Positions 17,968-25,719 of a stretch of DNA of 47,423 bases are shown here, in pieces (position 1 is the stretch's first letter; every line of letters starts with the position of its first letter). Origin of the DNA: Chthonomonas calidirosea (GTDB lineage Bacteria; Armatimonadota; Chthonomonadetes; Chthonomonadales; CAJBBX01); the NCBI GenBank assembly GCA_020722705.1, contig DYKI01000018.1, positions 1-47,423 of the forward strand. Reading direction: 5' to 3'. Both the position numbers and the translations under genes were made by a program. The notes under the pieces were generated by a model, which was not told the origin of the DNA, did no database searches, and saw only the letters and a list, made by a program, of their open reading frames with translations.

Positions 17968-18073
17968 GGATTTCAATACGCTCCTTGCGCACGCTCGTCC
18001 TTCCCTTTGCGCTCTCCGAACCAACGCAAGGTGGTTTCTGCACCGCGCAAGTCGCCACTCAATCCCCGGCGGG
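17968..18073 (+). repeat. Interspersed repeat, copy 3
   Basis: A 106-base element from GGATTTCAATACGC to CCCGGCGGG, homologous to copy 2 at 16646-16750. Its right end overlaps the last five codons and stop codon of the small membrane-protein gene on the - strand. Confidence 0.82.
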
Positions 18074-18277
18074 TGGGTCACCGAGCGCCAGACGCCCGGC
18101 CGGCCACAGCCCCACCACGACCAGGACCGCCACGATGCCCATGCCACCGCAGAGCATCAGCACGTCGGAGCGACGGCTCAGGTCGCTGCCCGTCATCGCC
18201 ACGAGTACGAACAGCATGGCGATCGCTCCGCCGGCGAACACAGCCCCGGACAGGATCAAGCCAAGAACGATCTTCAT
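18059..18277 (-). CDS. Small two-helix membrane protein
   Basis: A 72-residue protein with two hydrophobic helices, VLGLILSGAVFAGGAIAMLF (about residues 4-23) and VLMLCGGMGIVAVLVVVGLW (about 40-59), and no recognised domain. ATG 18277 follows GGGGGAG with good spacing. The C-terminal PPAGD and the TGA stop are encoded by the end of the interspersed repeat at 17968-18073, so the original C-terminus may have been replaced. It is 56 bases downstream of the chimeric remnant gene on the same strand. Confidence 0.6.
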   Translation of the reverse strand: MKIVLGLILSGAVFAGGAIAMLFVLVAMTGSDLSRRSDVLMLCGGMGIVAVLVVVGLWPAGRLALGDPPAGD

Positions 18278-18333
18278 GCCGGCTCCCCCTTTCAACTGGG
18301 TGCAAGCGCCAACGAACGCACGCAATCCGGCCC

Positions 18334-18795
18334 CTACTTCGCCTCCATCGCCTGCTCGCCGTAGAACCACTCGCGACCGTGCATCGTGTCGCCCGCCGCA
18401 GGCATGCCCGGCGTCGAGTTGCGCAGCGCGGTCCGAAGGGCGGCCCGGAGGCGCGGTGTGGCGCTTTCAGCCATGCGCAGTGCGTGGGCCACATGCTCGA
18501 ACGCCGTCTGGCCAGGCTGCAGTTTCGGCTCCTCGAACAGATTCATGAGGGTCGCCTGGACTGCGTTGACTTCCGGAGACTCGATCTTGCTCAGCGTTGC
18601 GTCGAGGTCCGGCCACCACCATTGGTTTTCGTATCCGTGCGCTGCCTGCCATGCAGTCGCGTCGTCGTCGCCCGCGTTCAGGCAGTCACTCTCAGTGAAT
18701 GCATAGGTGCCGTTGATATGCGACACACCCAATACGTCGGCGAGAGGTCTCGCTTGCGTGCTCTGATCTCCGACCTGCATCGTCCGGCTCGTCAT
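18334..18795 (-). pseudogene. Chimeric remnant: start of one protein joined to the C-terminus of a barrel-like protein
   Basis: A 153-codon open frame. Its second half, from WQAAHGYENQWWWPDLDATL to the MAESATPRLRAALR region, matches the C-terminal 80 residues of the 489-residue protein encoded at 30636-32105, which reads WQARHGYENTWWWPDLDATL at this point. The first half, with DVLGVSHINGTYAFTESD and CLNAG, resembles the opening strand of a different barrel-type secreted enzyme and has no counterpart in that protein. The expected 350 or more residues between are missing, so it looks like the product of an internal deletion that kept the frame. ATG 18795 has GGAG 8 nt upstream, so it may still be translated. 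A repeat-rich zone surrounds it. Confidence 0.6.
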
Positions 18796-18929
18796 CGTAT
18801 CGCTCCGTATGGCAGGCGCCATACATCGCATCACGCTCGCGCCATCCGCCCATCGTGGTGGGGTATGCTGTGCTCGGTAAGTCATCACCTGTTGCCGAGA
18901 TTGGCAGCTCATACATGAGGGAGCATACG

Positions 18930-20351
18930 ATGCCGAAGAAGGTGCGCCCCGCGATCGGGGGCATCGTCATCCTCGCGGCTTTGGCATATGCCGTATGGCG
19001 AACGCGACTGCCCGAGGTGGACACGGGAGTCGTCAAGGGCAGCGGCGTGGTCGAGGCGACGGAGGTGATGGTCGGCCCAAGGATTGCCGGCAAGCTGGCC
19101 GAGGTCCTCGTCAACGAGGGCGACACCGTGCGTGCCGGCGATCTGATCGCTCGACTTGACACCGCGGAGCTGGACGCTCAGGTGGCGCAGTTGGAGGCCG
19201 CAGTCAAGGTGGCCGAGTCGCGCCTGGAGGCGGCCCTGAACGGAGCGCGCCCCGAGCAGATCGAGGCGGCTCGGGCGGCCGTCGCCCAGGCCAATGCCGC
19301 AGCCGCAGGCGCAACGGCAGCGACGAGCACAGCACGAACGGGCTTCCGAAAGACCACCGAGCTGCGGGCAGCCCACGATGCCGCACGCATGCGCCTGAGG
19401 GCAGCCGAGGCGCAGATGGCGGATGCGGAGGAAGCTCTCTCACTGGTCCAGGCCGGGCCGCGCAGTCGTCAGATAGACGTCGCCCGTGCGGTGATCCATC
19501 AGGCCGAGGTCGCGCTCGAAAAGGCCGAAACCGACCTGCGCCGCATCGAGGAGCTGTCACGGGACGGAGCCGTCTCCGCCCAGCAGCGCGACGCCGCCGT
19601 GGCCGCCCGCGATGCCGCTGCGGCCCAGGTGGAGCAGGGCAAGGCCGCGCTTGCCGACCTGATCGCCGGGGCTCGGCCCCAGGAGGTGCGCCGTGCGGAG
19701 CTTGGCGTGAGTCAGGCCCGCGCCAACCTGGAGGCCGCCCGCCTGGCCGAGCGGTCGGCAGCGGAAGCGCTGTCGGACCGCCTCGGAGCGCGATCGGCAC
19801 TGGATGTTGCCGGCACCAGTGTCAAGACGACCCGAGCTCAAGCGCGAGCCGCCCAGGCTCAGCTCGATCTCCTCCTGGCAGGCACTCGCCCGGAAGAGGT
19901 CCGGGCCGCCAGCGAACAGGCCCGACAGGCCAAGGAGACGCTCAGGCTCGCCAGAGTCCAGCGCAGCCACTGCTTCATCTACGCTCCGACAGGTGGCGTT
20001 ATCAAGACCCGCGTCGCCGAGCCGGGCGAGACTCTGGCGCTTGGAAGCCCGGTTGTCGTCCTGCTCGATGCCGCTCGGCCATGGCTGCGGGTCTTCATCC
20101 CGGAATCGCAATACGGCCGGGTCCGCATCGGTGACCGGGCCATGGTGACCGCCGACAGCTTCCCCGACCGTAAGTTCGAGGGCATCGTGGTTGAGATTGC
20201 TTCGGAGGCCGAGTTCACCCCCAAGAACGTTCAGTCGTCGGAGGAGCGCGTGAAGCTCGTTTTCGGCGTCAAGATTGACCTCCGGCAGGCAGGCGAGCGC
20301 CTCAAGCCGGGCATGCCTGCCGATGCGGTGATCGCTGTCGGCAGGCCCTAG
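18930..20351 (+). CDS. HlyD/YbhG-type membrane fusion (adaptor) protein
   Basis: A 473-residue periplasmic adaptor expected to link an inner-membrane ABC exporter to an outer-membrane channel. It has one N-terminal membrane anchor (AIGGIVILAALAYAVW, residues 8-23) and a first lipoyl half-motif, VGPRIAGKLAEVLVNEGDTV. A very long coiled-coil hairpin is built on repeats of the form AG.RPEEV..A....QA (four visible). The second lipoyl half is YAPTGGVIKTRVAEPGETL, followed by the beta-barrel domain with WLRVFIPESQYGRVRIG. ATG 18930 is preferred because GGGAG lies 6 nt upstream. The two ABC ATPases follow directly (26 bases, then 182), as in YbhG-YbhF operons. Confidence 0.9.
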   Translation: MPKKVRPAIGGIVILAALAYAVWRTRLPEVDTGVVKGSGVVEATEVMVGPRIAGKLAEVLVNEGDTVRAGDLIARLDTAELDAQVAQLEAAVKVAESRLEAALNGARPEQIEAARAAVAQANAAAAGATAATSTARTGFRKTTELRAAHDAARMRLRAAEAQMADAEEALSLVQAGPRSRQIDVARAVIHQAEVALEKAETDLRRIEELSRDGAVSAQQRDAAVAARDAAAAQVEQGKAALADLIAGARPQEVRRAELGVSQARANLEAARLAERSAAEALSDRLGARSALDVAGTSVKTTRAQARAAQAQLDLLLAGTRPEEVRAASEQARQAKETLRLARVQRSHCFIYAPTGGVIKTRVAEPGETLALGSPVVVLLDAARPWLRVFIPESQYGRVRIGDRAMVTADSFPDRKFEGIVVEIASEAEFTPKNVQSSEERVKLVFGVKIDLRQAGERLKPGMPADAVIAVGRP

Positions 20352-20377
20352 CTGAGGCATTGACGGCTGTCCCGATC

Positions 20378-21133
20378 ATGGACTCAGCGCCATCGGCCCG
20401 TCCCACCTCCTCCGTAGTGGTTCAATGCGACGGGCTGACACGCTCGTTCGGCGCCGTGCGCGCCGTTGACGGCCTGACATTCAGCGTCGAGGCAGGCGAG
20501 GTGTTCGGCTTGATCGGTCCCGACGGTGCCGGAAAGACGACCGCGATGCGCATGCTGACGGCCATCATGGAGCCTGACGGTGGCACGGCCACCGTGCTCG
20601 GGCACGATGTGCGCCGGGAGCCGCAGGCCATCAAGGAGAGGATCGGGTACGTCTCCCAGCAGTTCAGCCAGTACGGTGATCTGACCGTTGCCGAGAACAT
20701 CGAGTTCTTTGCGGACCTGTTCCAGGTGCCGCCGGAAGCACGCCCGGAACGGTCCAGGATGCTGCTGGCCGCGAGCGGAATGCTTCCGTTCACCGACAGG
20801 CTGGCCCGGGCTCTGTCGGGCGGCATGAAGCAGAAGCTGGCGTTGACGTGCGCACTCATCCATACGCCCGAAGTGCTTTTCCTCGATGAGCCGACGACAG
20901 GGGTGGACCCCGTCAGCCGTCAGGAGTTCTGGACCATCCTTAACGATATCGTCGCCGAAGGGATGACCCTGATCGTGAGCACGCCCTTCATGGATGAAGC
21001 CGAGCGCTGCCACCGGATCGGCCTCATGCATCGAGGGCGGATTTTTCGCAGCGGCACGCCGGACGAGGTGGCGCATGGCTATGGGTCACTGGAGGAGGCG
21101 TTCATCGCGAGCGTGGGACAGGCGTCGGACTAG
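20378..21133 (+). CDS. ABC-2 type exporter ATP-binding protein (first of two)
   Basis: A cytoplasmic ATPase of about 251 residues, equivalent to the first half of the fused YbhF/RbbA-type ATPase. It shows Walker A GPDGAGKTT, Q-loop YVSQQFSQYGDLTV, a canonical signature LSGGMKQKLALTCALIHTP, Walker B VLFLDEPTTGVDP and H-loop-like STPFMDEAERC, where Pro replaces the usual His (normally STH). The start is ambiguous: ATG 20378 has no clear ribosome site and TTG 20360 has GAGG only 2 nt away. Coupling from the adaptor gene is likely. It is separated from the second ATPase by a repeat element. Confidence 0.88.
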   Translation: MDSAPSARPTSSVVVQCDGLTRSFGAVRAVDGLTFSVEAGEVFGLIGPDGAGKTTAMRMLTAIMEPDGGTATVLGHDVRREPQAIKERIGYVSQQFSQYGDLTVAENIEFFADLFQVPPEARPERSRMLLAASGMLPFTDRLARALSGGMKQKLALTCALIHTPEVLFLDEPTTGVDPVSRQEFWTILNDIVAEGMTLIVSTPFMDEAERCHRIGLMHRGRIFRSGTPDEVAHGYGSLEEAFIASVGQASD

Positions 21134-21178
21134 ATCCATGTGCGGCTTTCGGGAGTACCGGCGCGACGGAGTCCGCCC

Positions 21179-21262
21179 GGGTTTCGATACGCGGCGCGGA
21201 TGGGACGCTGCGGATTGCAGGCGTACCGTTTGCCCTCGCGCCGCCACTCAACCACCGGCGGG
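21179..21262 (+). repeat. Interspersed repeat, copy 4, between the two ABC ATPase genes
   Basis: An 84-base element from GGGTTTCGATACGC to GCCACTCAACCACCGGCGGG. It sits in the 182-base gap after the first ATPase stop codon. It is closest to copy 1 at 16521-16606 read on the other strand. Confidence 0.78.
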
Positions 21263-21315
21263 ACCGCAGGAGAACCGATGGTGATGCTCGTCTCTGGATC
21301 GGAGCCGAGCGAGCG

Positions 21316-22257
21316 ATGACTGCCGACGGCTATGCCATCGAAGTTGACCAACTGGTCAAACGCTTCGGCGCGTTCACGGCGGTGGACCACATCAGCTTCG
21401 CCGTGCAACCCGGAGCCGTCTTCGGCTTCCTCGGTCCCAACGGGTGCGGCAAGAGCACCACGATCCGGATGCTGTGCGGCCTGTTGATGCCGACCTCGGG
21501 AACGGCGCGCGTGGCCGGCCTCGATGTCGCGCGGGATCCCGAGGGCGTCAAACGCCAGATCGGCTACATGTCCCAGCGGTTCAGCCTCTATCAGGACCTG
21601 ACGGTGCGCGAGAACCTTGAGTTCTACGCAGGCGTCTACGGCATCGCGCGTTCGAGGCGAGCGAGCCGGATATCGGAGATCATCGAGCGGACCGATATGG
21701 CAGGCGAGACCGAGACGCTGACCGGCGCGCTGTCCGTCGGCGTTCGCCAGAGGCTCGCGCTCGGAGCGGCGCTGCTCCACAGTCCCGGCATCGTGTTCCT
21801 CGACGAGCCGACCTCGGGCGTTGATCCCATCAGCCGCCGCCGCTTCTGGTCGCTGATTGGCGAGCTCCGCGCCGATGGCGTCACCACCCTGGTCACGACC
21901 CACTACATGGACGAGGCGGAGCGCTGCAGCGACATCGTCATGATGCGTGCCGGAAGGGTCGTCGCGCGCGGCGCGCCCGACGAACTGAAGCGTGTCCACT
22001 CGCCAGGTCTTGTCCTGTCGGTGCGCTGTGAACGGCCCCAGGATGCCCAGCACGTCGCCGCCAAGGTGCCGGGCGTTCGTGCCGCATCGGTCCGGGGACA
22101 CCGGCTGCACGTGGTGACCGACGAGGCCGCCGAGGTTGCTCCGAGTCTCGCCGAAGAGCTGAAGGCGCATGGATTCGGCAGCGCGCAGATCGAGCCGATG
22201 CCCGTGACGCTCGATGACGTGTTTGTTCATCTGGCACGAAGAGAACCAGACATCTGA
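21316..22257 (+). CDS. ABC-2 type exporter ATP-binding protein (second of two)
   Basis: A 313-residue ATPase that pairs with the preceding one. It has Walker A GPNGCGKSTT, Q-loop YMSQRFSLYQDLTV, Walker B IVFLDEPTSGVDP and H-loop TTHYMDEAERC, plus a C-terminal domain of about 80 residues ending in TLDDVFVHLARRE, the usual DUF4162-like tail. The signature motif is degenerate, LSVGVRQRLALG, as is common for one of the two YbhF-type ATPase halves, so one composite ATP site is probably weak. The ABC-2 permease genes that should follow are absent: the next 440 bases hold only a broken secreted gene before a toxin-antitoxin pair on the other strand. Confidence 0.9.
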   Translation: MTADGYAIEVDQLVKRFGAFTAVDHISFAVQPGAVFGFLGPNGCGKSTTIRMLCGLLMPTSGTARVAGLDVARDPEGVKRQIGYMSQRFSLYQDLTVRENLEFYAGVYGIARSRRASRISEIIERTDMAGETETLTGALSVGVRQRLALGAALLHSPGIVFLDEPTSGVDPISRRRFWSLIGELRADGVTTLVTTHYMDEAERCSDIVMMRAGRVVARGAPDELKRVHSPGLVLSVRCERPQDAQHVAAKVPGVRAASVRGHRLHVVTDEAAEVAPSLAEELKAHGFGSAQIEPMPVTLDDVFVHLARREPDI

Positions 22258-22367
22258 CCCCCGGGCGCGCGCCGGCGAGACCTGGCCGGCGGCGCGAAGG
22301 CCGGATGGCTCCCGAGGAAGACGCGTGACGCGGATCGGTGTTTGGGTCCGACCGCAGAAGACCCTGC

Positions 22368-22600
22368 ATGCTGCCAATCGGATCGTTGCCGCTCGCCCTG
22401 CTCGCTGTCGCGCTGCTGTGCGGCGCCGCGCTTGGCCAGATGCCCGACACGGATCCGCTGTATCGGCTTGCCGATGGGCCGACGAAGATGGTGAACGCTC
22501 TGTGGATCGAGAATCCCGACGAGCTGCGGTTCGGCAATGAACACACAAAAGTGGTCGTGGCCCACGTTACCGGCCGGGGCATGGCTCCCTGCCGGGCCAG
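22368..22600 (+). pseudogene. Truncated secreted protein gene (5-prime part only)
   Basis: A coding-like start with a signal peptide (PIGSLPLALLAVALLCGAA, then LGQ) and about 50 mature residues, including DPLYRLADGPTKMVNALW and FGNEHTKVVVAHVTG. Codon use is GC-rich at third positions up to about base 22590. The frame then runs on into the antisense of the vapC gene without coding character. The mature start loosely resembles the N-terminus of secreted DUF2961-like proteins (ADGPT...KVVVAD..GPG), but too little is left to be sure. I think the 3-prime part was lost when the toxin-antitoxin block arrived. The rest of 22258-22696 shows nothing else. Confidence 0.45.
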
Positions 22601-22696
22601 AGCACATGCCGCGGTTGCGTATATGAGGTTCGTGGGATGGGAAGTCACGCGGGTCAGCCCCGAGCAGGCGCAGCGGGGGTATCCGCGCGCATTCCG

Positions 22697-23131
22697 TCAG
22701 CAGCTCCGGCTCAGGGTCTCCACACGAAGTCCGGCGAACCTCGCGAAGCCTTGGTCGAACGTAACCAGGGTCAGGTCGCCCGCTATGGCGAATGCGGCGA
22801 GATACGCATCGGTATCGGCCACCGTGCCTCCTGGGATTGCGCTGCATATCTGTCGCCATCGGGCCGTTAAGCCGTCGGACTCGGCCAGGCGTACCAGACG
22901 ATCGTCGCCGAGCGCGATGTCCCATCCCCGCCGGAACTCGGCGGCGCCGAGCACATTCGCGCCCATGACGGCGGACCGTGTCATGAGCCGCAGGGCCCCC
23001 ATCTCGACGACGCGACAGATGCCGATGCTCCCGGGTGCGTCCTGCCGGCTGAGCCATGCGAGCGCAGCCGGCGCATGGGCGTGCTCGGAGTAGAGGAGCG
23101 CGACCAGCGTGTTCACATCGAGCAGGTACAC
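22697..23131 (-). CDS. vapC: VapC-like PIN-domain toxin (second complete copy)
   Basis: A 144-residue PIN-domain ribonuclease toxin. Acidic residues are visible in MYLLDVNTLVALLYSEH (first Asp), ICRVVEMGALRLMT (Glu), TVADTDAYLAAFAI (Asp) and LVTFDQGFARFAGL (Asp), the last being the DxGF variant found in one VapC branch. The ATG at 23131 lies inside the end of the antitoxin gene (19-base overlap), giving translational coupling. It is unrelated in detail to the toxin at 11565-11969, which has the TGRDF variant, so the two modules were probably acquired separately. Confidence 0.88.
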   Translation of the reverse strand: MYLLDVNTLVALLYSEHAHAPAALAWLSRQDAPGSIGICRVVEMGALRLMTRSAVMGANVLGAAEFRRGWDIALGDDRLVRLAESDGLTARWRQICSAIPGGTVADTDAYLAAFAIAGDLTLVTFDQGFARFAGLRVETLSRSC

Positions 23132-23394
23132 GGCAACTGCTCGCGGGCGCTCAGGCGCACGTCTTCCTCCAGCTCTTCCCGCCGGACATCTTCGGGCGTG
23201 ATCGGGCGCACGCCCGGCTGTGTCGGACGGAAGATGGGGAACGCAGCCCGCCGGCGCTCCGAGGCTCCGTCGCCCTCCTCCAGCTCGCGCTCAATGCCCC
23301 TTGCGACGAGCTCCTTGAACGTTATGCCGCGCCTGACCGCGTCTATCTTCGCCCGTTTCAGCAGGCCGTCCGGCAGCTCCAGTGTGGTTCTCAT
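23113..23394 (-). CDS. Ribbon-helix-helix antitoxin partner of the VapC at 22.7 kb
   Basis: A 93-residue protein with an N-terminal ribbon-helix-helix-type segment, MRTTLELPDGLLKRAKI followed by RRGITFKELVARGIEREL, and an acidic Glu-rich C-terminus (PEDVRREELEEDVRL) suited to bind the toxin. It is encoded immediately upstream of vapC with a 19-base overlap, the standard antitoxin-first order. ATG 23394 has no obvious ribosome-binding site; no promoter is recognised upstream. Confidence 0.82.
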   Translation of the reverse strand: MRTTLELPDGLLKRAKIDAVRRGITFKELVARGIERELEEGDGASERRRAAFPIFRPTQPGVRPITPEDVRREELEEDVRLSAREQLPCTCSM

Positions 23395-23754
23395 GGAAGC
23401 GCATTAGCGTATACCTGCGTGCCGCTCGTGGGAGCCCGATCCGCGTAACAGATCAGGTTCGGTGAGGCCTCTCTTGGGGCGCAACTGCGCTTCCATCTCA
23501 AGCGCGCGGGGGGCGTAGGGGCGAATCAACCGCAAGGCCGAGCCATTTGTCAACGAGGACCACGTTCCACGCGGTTGGTTCGCCCTCGCTCGGCAACGTG
23601 CCGAACGGTCGTGGACCATGCCTGCATCCCCCCATCGTCGGGTGCGTCCGCGGGGGCGTGTCGCCGGCTCCTACTGCGAGCACGTTCCGGGCACAGCGGG
23701 CTATCGGTGGTTCCCGAACGACGCCCGTAGTCGCCACGTGACCACCTCGCCCGG
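23395..23754. other. Gene-free stretch between a toxin-antitoxin pair and the carbohydrate island
   Basis: 360 bases with no frame of coding quality, no tRNA and no clear terminator. Short open frames on the - strand here (for example around 23498-23700) are Pro/Arg-rich with no start signal. It may hold decayed sequence at the boundary between the toxin-antitoxin block and the island. Confidence 0.5.
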
Positions 23755-24768
23755 CTACCGCACTCCCGCCTTTCCGGTCAGCAGCCCCAGCATCCCATGC
23801 CCCAGCGCATCGCCCACCAGGTAATACGTCTCGGCGTTGGCGAACTCGTGGTGGCCGTGACCGGGGCATGGGGAGTCCTCGGGCTTGCGGACGAAGTCAT
23901 GGGTCTCGACGAACACCACCCGTCCGCCGACTGCCGGTCGCGACGCCGCTCGGGACTGGGCACGGCGCAGATCCGCCCACGTGCCCGGGGCCGTCACCCA
24001 CGGACCGGTCAACTCGCCGATCACCACGGGCAGCCTCGGCGCTTTCAGGTCCCTGCGGACATCGCGGATCAGGTTGACGAGGTTCTGCTCGTATTCCGGC
24101 ACGGCATGCTGAGGGTCGCACCCGTCGTTCCAGCCGTGGTACCAGACGAACCCGGCCAACTCGCAGCCGCGGCCATCGTAGGATGGAAAGTCCGCTTTCA
24201 GGTTTGCCAGCGCCTCGCGCACGTCCGCGAGCATCCTGGTGTAATACGGCCCGACCGTGCCGCCGGAGCTTGGGGGCCGGAAGTCCACGTAGAGGCTCTT
24301 GCCGCCCCATGCGGTTTTGATCAGCAGCGCCTGGTTGGCCAGGGCATCGCCGATGACGTGGCCGAACTGCAGCTCCGGCCCGAAGTGGTGCCGACCCGCG
24401 TAGGGGGTGAAGCCGAGCGTCAGCGGTCCGGCCTTCACCGGCCCCTGTTCGGGCTTGTAGCGCACCCAGACATCATGGCGCACGGCCCATCGGCCCGACG
24501 CGTCCTTCAGATGCCTGTAGCGAGCGGCTCCGACGGGATCGCGCATGAGGGCGTTGAGCGTTCCCTTTCCGTCGTTGTAGTCCTTTCCGTCAAGATCGGC
24601 GACGCCCTGCCCCTCCATGTTGGATTGGCCGGCCAGGATGAACACCTTGACGGGGCTCTTGCCCGCCTGCCTCTGTGGATCTGGCCGATCGGCGGGCACG
24701 GTAAGCGCTGCGCCCGATACGATTGCAGCCGCGACGATGGCGGCAAGCGATGCGGTCGTATTCGTCAT
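23755..24768 (-). CDS. Secreted SASA-domain carbohydrate esterase (sialate O-acetylesterase-like)
   Basis: A 337-residue SGNH/GDSL-type esterase of the SASA family (PF03629, related to CE6), likely removing acetyl groups from a glycan outside the cytoplasm. The signal-like N-terminus is TTASLAAIVAAAIVSGAA. The nucleophile block is VFILAGQSNMEGQG (Ser in GQSN, about residue 49), with a middle block ELAGFVWYHGWND (family block with W.QGEND) and a C-terminal catalytic region CPGHGHHEFANAETYYLVG. ATG 24768 follows AGGAGGTGAT with 4-5 nt spacing, one of the strongest ribosome sites in the window. It is 51 bases downstream of the sugar ABC permease and is the last gene of the island. Confidence 0.86.
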   Translation of the reverse strand: MTNTTASLAAIVAAAIVSGAALTVPADRPDPQRQAGKSPVKVFILAGQSNMEGQGVADLDGKDYNDGKGTLNALMRDPVGAARYRHLKDASGRWAVRHDVWVRYKPEQGPVKAGPLTLGFTPYAGRHHFGPELQFGHVIGDALANQALLIKTAWGGKSLYVDFRPPSSGGTVGPYYTRMLADVREALANLKADFPSYDGRGCELAGFVWYHGWNDGCDPQHAVPEYEQNLVNLIRDVRRDLKAPRLPVVIGELTGPWVTAPGTWADLRRAQSRAASRPAVGGRVVFVETHDFVRKPEDSPCPGHGHHEFANAETYYLVGDALGHGMLGLLTGKAGVR

Positions 24769-24819
24769 CGCGATCACCTCCTCTCGGTCCGACGGGCATG
24801 ACGCTGACGGCAGCGTTGC

Positions 24820-25719
24820 CTACCCTTTGATGCCGGTGACGGCGATGCCCTGGATGAACTGGCGCTGGGTGAAGAAGAACAGCACGATCACGGGCGCGAC
24901 GACGATGGTCGAGGCGGCCATGAGGAGGTGCCACTGCGTGCCGCCGTGCTGGCTCTGGTAAAACTGCAGCCCCAACGAAAGCGTGAAGGTGCGCTGGTCC
25001 ATGAGGTAGATCAGCGGCCCCAGAAAGTCGCGCCACGTGTACATGAAGTGGAACAGCGCAACCACCGCGAGCGCCGGCTTCGCCAGCGGCAGGACCACCT
25101 GACGGAAGATGCCCCACTCCGAGCAGCCGTCAATGCGCGCCGCCTCCGACAGCTCGAAGGGGATCGTGCGGAAGAACTGCCGCAGCAGGAAGATGCTGAA
25201 CGCGTTGCCGAACCAGGCCGGCACCCACAGGGGCTTGAACGTGCCGATCCAGCCCAGCGACCGGAAGAACGCGTAGATCGGCACCATGAGAACGGGGAAC
25301 GGGATCATCATCGTGGCGAGCGTCGCGGCGAAGAGAATATCGCGGCCAGGCCACTTGAGCCGCGCGAAGGCATACGCCACCAGCGAGTTCGACACCACGA
25401 CGCCGGACACCCCGAGGATGCACAGCAGAAGCGTATTGCGTCCGTACACGAGGAACGGGACGTAGCCGAGCTTGTCGGCGCCATAGACGAACGCGTCGCG
25501 GAAGTTGTGCCACTGGAACGACGATGGGATGATCGTCGGCGGCTGGCGCATGGTCTCTTCGATGGGCTTGAGCGCCGTCGAGACCAGCCACACAAGCGGG
25601 AAGAGGAACGCCGCCGACAGGATCAGCAGCACAAGGTGGACCAGCCACTGATGGCGTTGGCGGCGGTGGCCGGACGGCTCACGCACCCTTGCGGACCTTT
25701 CGCTGAAGGGCGCGGACAT
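24820..25719 (-). CDS. Carbohydrate ABC transporter permease, MalG type
   Basis: An inner-membrane permease of 299 residues with six hydrophobic segments. The EAA loop that contacts the ATPase is intact: SEAARIDGCSEWGIFRQVVLPL at about residues 202-223. The N-terminal helix (LVHLVLLILSAAFLFPLVW) is preceded by a cytoplasmic, Arg-rich start. ATG 25719 is chosen over GTG 25749. Neither has a ribosome site and both begin inside the nucleotidyltransferase gene (overlap 41 or 71 bases), which suggests the latter was inserted just at this junction. It works with the MalF-like permease and binding protein at 26.3-28.5 kb. The ATPase subunit is not in the window. Confidence 0.9.
   Translation of the reverse strand: MSAPFSERSARVREPSGHRRQRHQWLVHLVLLILSAAFLFPLVWLVSTALKPIEETMRQPPTIIPSSFQWHNFRDAFVYGADKLGYVPFLVYGRNTLLLCILGVSGVVVSNSLVAYAFARLKWPGRDILFAATLATMMIPFPVLMVPIYAFFRSLGWIGTFKPLWVPAWFGNAFSIFLLRQFFRTIPFELSEAARIDGCSEWGIFRQVVLPLAKPALAVVALFHFMYTWRDFLGPLIYLMDQRTFTLSLGLQFYQSQHGGTQWHLLMAASTIVVAPVIVLFFFTQRQFIQGIAVTGIKG

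Noticed and set aside
22338..23093. A 251-codon + strand frame after the ABC ATPase as one intact gene
   Set aside because: Only the first 75-80 codons from ATG 22368 look coding; the rest is antisense to the well-supported vapC gene, so I annotate a truncated gene.
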